A stretch of DNA of 64,000 bases from Elmis aenea (lineage: Eukaryota > Arthropoda > Insecta > Coleoptera > Elmidae): NCBI GenBank assembly GCA_947652605.1, contig OX393581.1, forward strand, positions 26,654,788-26,718,787. The letters run 5' to 3'. This document shows positions 59,128 through 64,000 of the stretch, one piece after another (the first letter of the stretch is position 1; the number at the start of each line of letters is the position of its first letter). A program made the position numbers and the translations under genes. Under the pieces are notes generated by a model that saw only the letters and a list, made by a program, of their open reading frames with translations, did no database searches and was not told where the DNA came from.

Positions 59128-60847
59128 TAAACAGGGTGATTGATTGGGACTGGGCATTAAAAATATATGAAGAATGAAAAAGGGTATTGATCTGAAATTT
59201 TGGTTATGACTATAATGGCATCTGAACTGTTAAATGAAATTGTTTGTCGCTGGATGTTGACCTCATCAAGCCATTTAAATCACTAGAAACACCCAGGAAT
59301 TGACATCAAATTAGCCTATAGAATTATAATAATTCTGATTGATGATTAAAGTGTATAATAAAAAAAGAAAGATGGCGACACTTCCGGAAATACCGGAAAT
59401 TAACGTCTACTTCCTTATTTCAAATACAATGGTCTGCCATTTATTGGATTTTTGCATTTAACACGTTATTTTAGAGGGACTTTTGATAGCGTTCCCAATA
59501 CCTAAGTGCAGTCGTTTTTTAGATTTTTGGGCTTTTTAGAAATGTTTTTGATTTTCATCGTGATGCTTAATATTATCTACCGCCGCCATTTTTAAAGGGA
59601 AAACGCTTAAATTTAGACTATGCATAGAAGAAACCTTGGAATTCAACCTGGAATTTTTGCAATCGATGCATTACATACAGCAGGTACAAAATTTAATTTT
59701 CTTTTAATACAACTTCAGACCAGTAAAACTCGTTTATTTCAAATACAATGCCTAATTTTTTTAAGTTTTCTAATGCAAAGTTAAATTCTTCATCAATCTG
59801 CCTTTTAACGTTTCCTATACCTATCTGCAAGAATTTTCGAGTTATTAAGAATTTTTAATAAAGATGAGAAAAGGTGACATTTTTAAATAGTAAGCTTTGG
59901 AAATGATAACAAATGCCAATATTAATAACTATCAACAACTTTTATTGCGTTGTCTGAAGTATCCATGAAAATGGCAAATAATAAAAACTTAAATGTGTCA
60001 CTCCAAAACGATTGATTTTAGATACATAAAACATTTTTGAAACACAATTTAATTTAGCACCTAAAATACGAGATATACAGGGTGTTCTAGTTAAGAAAAC
60101 AAAGTTACGTGTCGGTACTCAACAACAAAACACTGTATAGAGTTGAAGATGCTTTAAGGTTATGTAGTTAACCACAAACAACTTTTATTCGAATTTTTTT
60201 TTTGTAAAGTTATCACAAGACCCAATGCGTTACTTTTTGTACACACTGGAATTAGAATAGGCTATTTTGTTTGTCATTGCCATTATCACTTTAATTTAAA
60301 TCATGTTAAGGTTTTATACAATGTAATTTTGTTGACATTAATAAATATAAATCATCCTTTTAAATAAGAATATATAGCATATAACAATAGAATTTACCAA
60401 ATTTTTACAATAGCGCTTTCCTGTAAAATTTAGATGCGCAACCGATCCCGGATTAACAAATTATTATTTTAAAATAAGGGCAGACACGGATCTTTGAAAA
60501 ATGGTCACTCATATTTGAAGACCCATAATTTTAGTCTTGCGTTTTAAAGATCACCAACAAAATGTGAAAGTAAATTATTTAGTGCACAAAATCAAAATTA
60601 ATTTTATCTGCGACGCGCTTTGCCCTTACCCATTTAAAATTTTATATTTTGGTACCATATAAATTATTAGAGTACTTATTAGAATTTCTAAAATTCTAAA
60701 TTTTATATACAGTGATGGCTTGCCAAATTCATCGCGCCGTGGTGCCAGAAATATAGACCTTATTTAAATTGTATGCAATATTGAAATTTTTAAACAGTAA
60801 ATATTTGGAACGTTAAATATTAGGTCTAATTTTTTAAATCATTTTTT
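59128..60847. other. Unassigned sequence with two solo TA-element ends
   Basis: An ACAGGGTGATTGATTGGGAC terminus begins at 59130, three bases beyond copy 2 of family L. A TATACAGGGTGTTCTAGTTA terminus lies at about 60072. Neither has a visible partner. Otherwise AT-rich with no coding signal. Confidence 0.4.
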
Positions 60848-60868
60848 GAAAACGAGGGCGTTTCATAC

Positions 60869-61402
60869 TTGGGTACGTTCGCTTCTAAATTTCTGAAAGC
60901 AATTTTGGTGAACAAACCTAACGCGTACAAAGCGGGCATGTTTTTAACGTTGTTTAGACAAGTTTTGGCTTACTACGCTGAAATTAAAAACAATCAAGAT
61001 ACCTCTGAAACCTATCTACCGATCTCGAAACTCGCTGAGAAACAAAAACGTGCCGACAACAAAAGAACTCATTCACAAAACACGCTTGACGAAACAAAAG
61101 ATAAATTATCCGCACCCCTAATAGGGGACCACATGTGGGTGATGCTATACTGCGGTCCGTGGGGTTCTAACGGCGAGATTGGGAAGTGCGAACCCCTGGG
61201 ACTTCTCAGGTGCAGGCGATTAGCACCGTCTTTGGAGTATCGGGACTTTAACCTAATGCTTTGGGACAAAGATAACGTTCAGCTCAAAACTACTTTCAAT
61301 TTAACACTTCAGTATGTTACGAGGTGTTATTGTGCGGAAGGAGAATTTGCTGATTACTGGCTGCTCTACCTACATGTTTTCTCGAGATCATTAGTTCATT
61401 GA
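60869..61402 (+). CDS. Unrecognised 177-codon open frame, possible 3'-terminal exon
   Basis: The frame is open from about 60842 and ends at the TGA at 61400. The first codon drawn here is TTG, not ATG, so the true 5' limit is unknown: it may be an exon joined upstream or the remains of a longer frame. The sequence is clearly GC-richer than its AT-rich flanks, with a mixed residue composition. It includes FASKFLKAILVNKPNAYKAG, a lysine-rich hydrophilic middle (LAEKQKRADNKRTHSQ), and a Trp/Cys-containing second half (HMWVMLYCGPWG, LGLLRCRR, ADYWLLYLHVFSRS). I see no signal peptide, clear membrane segment or known catalytic motif. A TACAGGATGTTCC transposon-like end lies 15-30 bp past the stop, so it could belong to a mobile element. 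No function is assigned. Confidence 0.4.
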   Translation: MGTFASKFLKAILVNKPNAYKAGMFLTLFRQVLAYYAEIKNNQDTSETYLPISKLAEKQKRADNKRTHSQNTLDETKDKLSAPLIGDHMWVMLYCGPWGSNGEIGKCEPLGLLRCRRLAPSLEYRDFNLMLWDKDNVQLKTTFNLTLQYVTRCYCAEGEFADYWLLYLHVFSRSLVH

Positions 61403-61913
61403 AAATCACAAACTTATATACAGGATGTTCCAGATATTTAAATTAATCGCTTTCTTCGAGATTTTAAAAACGATTTTTTTTTTGTAAAAAAGGATAGGCG
61501 TATTTTTAAATACAAGCATTTTAAATAAAATACGAAAAATGCTTTAATTTTAGATTTTAAACATTTGATAAAAATACCTGAAATTTCATAGTTAAAGCCA
61601 CATCAGTTTAGAAGGCTCGGTTTTAAAAACAAAAACAAATTATGGTATGTTTATATTAATTAAAGCTTTACTATATGATTCAAACAATTTGTATTTACTT
61701 TACAAAAAAAAAACTGCATGTATTAAACACATAATTTAAGAGTATCTACCTACTCAAAGGGTAGTATAAAAAAAAAAAACCACGTAACCTTTAAAAAGCA
61801 TAACAGAACTTACATCTAAAATGTTTGTTCTTGTTATTATTGTGGAAATGGCTTTATCGTAAAACAGCCAACCCTTTAAGTTTTGAGATACATTTATTAC
61901 CTCCTAAGGCTGC
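61403..61913. other. AT-rich gap with a solo TA-element end
   Basis: TATACAGGATGTTCCAGATA at about 61417. Nothing else recognised. Confidence 0.4.
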
Positions 61914-61921
61914 CTCGTAAG

Positions 61922-63412
61922 TAGGGATTCTGTCCCGGGAATTTTCCGAGACGTAAGTCCCGGGAATTCCCGGGACTTTCTTAGTCTCGAGTCCCGGGAC
62001 ATTAAGTTCGAGACTCGAGACGAGACTAAATGTTACAGAACACTGAAATAAATTTTCTTCTTCTTATTTTTAAACAAAATTTACTGCCACAAGTTTAGCC
62101 AAAATATTTTGTTTCATAATTTTTTATGTTTATAGTTTATACAGTATTTAGTTAACTTTATTTAAATTTTTTGCTTGCCATGTTTAATTATTTATGTTTA
62201 TTTCTTGTCTGCTTTAAAGCTAAAGGATAATTGTTAAGTTTATTACTAAAAATATATCTTCCTTATGCTTGTTACGTTTTCAAGTTTAATGAAAATTGCT
62301 GTTTATTTAAAATAGGCATTTACTTGGAAATATATACTTTATTTACTGTAGAATGTAGACTTAATTAAAAATAATAATACTACTCCTACTAGTATACTTT
62401 ATATACAGGGTGTGTAAAAATTGGCGGAAGCGCTAAACGTGGCGATGTTCTTCGTAAAATTCTAATAATCTTAATACGAAAATGTTGTCCCATGTTTGCT
62501 ATGTCTGCAAGGGGTCCTCAAAGTTTTGACATTTAGTCCTTTAATAAGCGTTATTATTTAATACTTGCACATGAAAAAGCTGCAATTTGTAATAAAAATA
62601 AATTTCGAATAGTATTTTTTCCTAGATATTGTGTTTTTCCTTTCAAAAATTGGTGTTGAAAATATGTAAATCACTGATTTGAATGAAAATAATACATATG
62701 GCAACATTGTCATTAGCTGTCATCTCTGTTTTTCTCGTAATTATTTCTAGTTTGTGTTTTACGATACCCAAAAGTTTGCAGCTATGTTTACGAACTGAAG
62801 GCTTTCAGTTCGAACAAAAATTGTAAATACCTAAGTAAACATTGTTGATAAAAAAATGTCCAAACGCAAATCAATGTATGCAATGTTGCCAATTTTTTTT
62901 TCTTTAAATGGTTCCTGAGGCCATAGGAAGCATGGTACAACATTTTTGTATCAAGATTTTCGACTTTGAATTTTACGAAGAAGATCGTCACGTGTAGCGC
63001 TTCCGCCAATTTATACACACCCTGTATAAAATAAATGCTTTAAAAACAAAATCCGTGAATTTGGTTTAATTTAAAAAAAATATTCTGTCAACTGTCGGGA
63101 CCGATTCACAATCACGATACGTGCAAAGAAGCAATTTTAAATATGTAGCGGGTGCTTTCAGAAACAATGTCACTGTCAAGAAAGCTTATTTTTTACAGTG
63201 AAAATAGCCGATGAATTTTGAGTACATGAATATACCATAATTTTTCTTGCACCTTATAAAATCTTCCGTCATTTTTAATGGGTTAAGCCACTATTTTTTA
63301 GTATGTAAATAAAATTCGCAGAAGTCTCGAAGTCCCGGGAATTCCCGGGACTTTGATAAAAAAAAGTCTCGAGTCCCGGGACTTTAAAAATTGTCGAGAC
63401 TCAGAATCCCTA
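61922..63412. mobile_element. hAT element with GTCCCGGGA subterminal repeats, hosting a nested element
   Basis: Perfect 8-bp duplication CTCGTAAG at 61914-61921 and 63413-63420. Ends TAGGGATTCTG and CAGAATCCCTA. Both terminal 110-bp zones repeat GTCCCGGGA(ATT) and GTCTCGAG words on either strand. The interior without the 62406-63024 insertion is about 870 bp, AT-rich, with no transposase. Confidence 0.94.
62406..63024. mobile_element. Long-TIR TA element (family L), copy 3
   Basis: 619 bp between TA dinucleotides, with ends CAGGGTGTGTAAAAATTGGC and ACACACCCTG. Same orientation and internal order as copy 1 at 9631-10254. It sits inside the hAT element at 61922-63412 and is therefore younger than it. 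Non-coding. The minus-strand frame at 62788-63018 is a by-product. Confidence 0.9.
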
Positions 63413-63420
63413 CTCGTAAG

Positions 63421-64000
63421 TTATCAAATGTATAACTTACTTGGGCAGAAGCTAATATTTGAACTTTTTTAGCAAAACATGTAACTATTTTTAAACAGCC
63501 AACCCCTAATTTGTTATCCATTCCATAATATTATATTACGGAAATAGAAGAATAAAGAAAGTATAGTTTGGAGTTATACAACTTATAAGTATAAATATCT
63601 GTCACATTTTCGCTAACAGAAACTTATAAAAGAATTTATGCCTGTACCTTTTAAGACACAGATTGTTTAAAAATATAAATAATCTAAGCTGTCACTACGC
63701 ACATATTCTCCTCCGTTTTTAGGTTCAAATTTAACCACTACAATGAAATTTAGGAGTTGTTTGTGTTACATGAATGTTTGTATGAGAATAATATAGATGC
63801 CAGCATAATAATTTTGCCTGCTATTACTCGTAATTCCACTAAACCTTCCAAATGTAGCCTAAGAAACTTGTTAGGAACAAATTTTCCGTTTTTAAACAAC
63901 CAAATTAACAAAACTTTTCACTCGCCCTTCGAGCTCCTTGCGAATAAAGATTAAAGTTTAAACTCTTTTATAGCGAACCATAATGCATTTTAAAACAAAA
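63421..64000. other. Unassigned 3' edge with a weak open frame
   Basis: AT-rich. At 63757-63954 a 65-codon + frame of somewhat better composition (ILPAITRNSTKPSKCS, LLGTNFPFLNNQ) begins after an in-frame TAG and has no ATG start. TTTTTAG at 63716-63722 could act as an acceptor. The product is unrecognised. Confidence 0.25.

Noticed and set aside
59130..60090. Transposon bounded by the ACAGGGTGATTG end and the TACAGGGTGTTCT end
   Set aside because: Both ends face the same direction and their inner sequences are not inverted copies.
62788..63018. 76-codon minus frame
   Set aside because: Lies entirely within the non-coding family L element; the equivalent frame is broken in the other copies.

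Overview
The window looks like about 64 kb of intronic and intergenic DNA from an insect nuclear genome, possibly a beetle (the order is a guess). It is AT-rich, has no operon-like gene packing, and carries an insect-type transposon mix: hAT, Tc1/mariner-like TA elements, piggyBac, PIF/Harbinger, MULE, Jockey and RTE-like retroposons, and a tRNA-derived SINE. No CRISPR, rRNA or bacterial features were seen.

Host genes. One exon is recognisable on the + strand: a 51-nt internal exon at 1882-1932 with good splice sites, encoding a TSAVSWEEWWTYDGIS peptide. I read it as the N-terminal region of a carbonic anhydrase-related protein (CA10/11-like, insect CARP-A). I found no other exon of this gene, so much of the window may be the following large intron. 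A 177-codon open frame at 60869-61402 is coding-like but unrecognised.

Intact mobile gene. At 53420-55166 lies an apparently complete Mutator-like element (MULE). It has about 100-bp terminal inverted repeats (TIRs), an 8-bp target-site duplication (TSD), and an uninterrupted 444-residue FLYWCH + MULE transposase on the minus strand.

Transposon layers. Nine non-autonomous hAT elements have both ends visible. Six have perfect or near-perfect 8-bp duplications: 2681-3262, 7009-7463, 38294-38713, 40464-42553, 48832-50435 and 61922-63412. Two have decayed 6/8 ones (27790-28191, 50672-50962) and one has 5/8 (38721-38936). A further copy at 9174-10617 has a decayed right end. Several families carry their own short GC-rich motif repeated on both strands near each end. 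Long-TIR TA elements are often nested inside hAT elements. Three-level nests occur at 9174-10617 and 40112-43291. Other elements are a deleted piggyBac with TTAA sites (17783-18876), another TTAA element (9389-10436), a Harbinger derivative with a MADF-domain remnant (26865-27522), two SINE copies (near 7594-7798 and 15535-15768), and a Jockey copy whose halves lie head to head near 35005, as expected from twin priming.

The remaining sequence is AT-rich and unassigned. A few GC-richer, repeat-free stretches (25970-26340, 39240-39720, 46080-46760) could be conserved regulatory DNA, but this is only inference.
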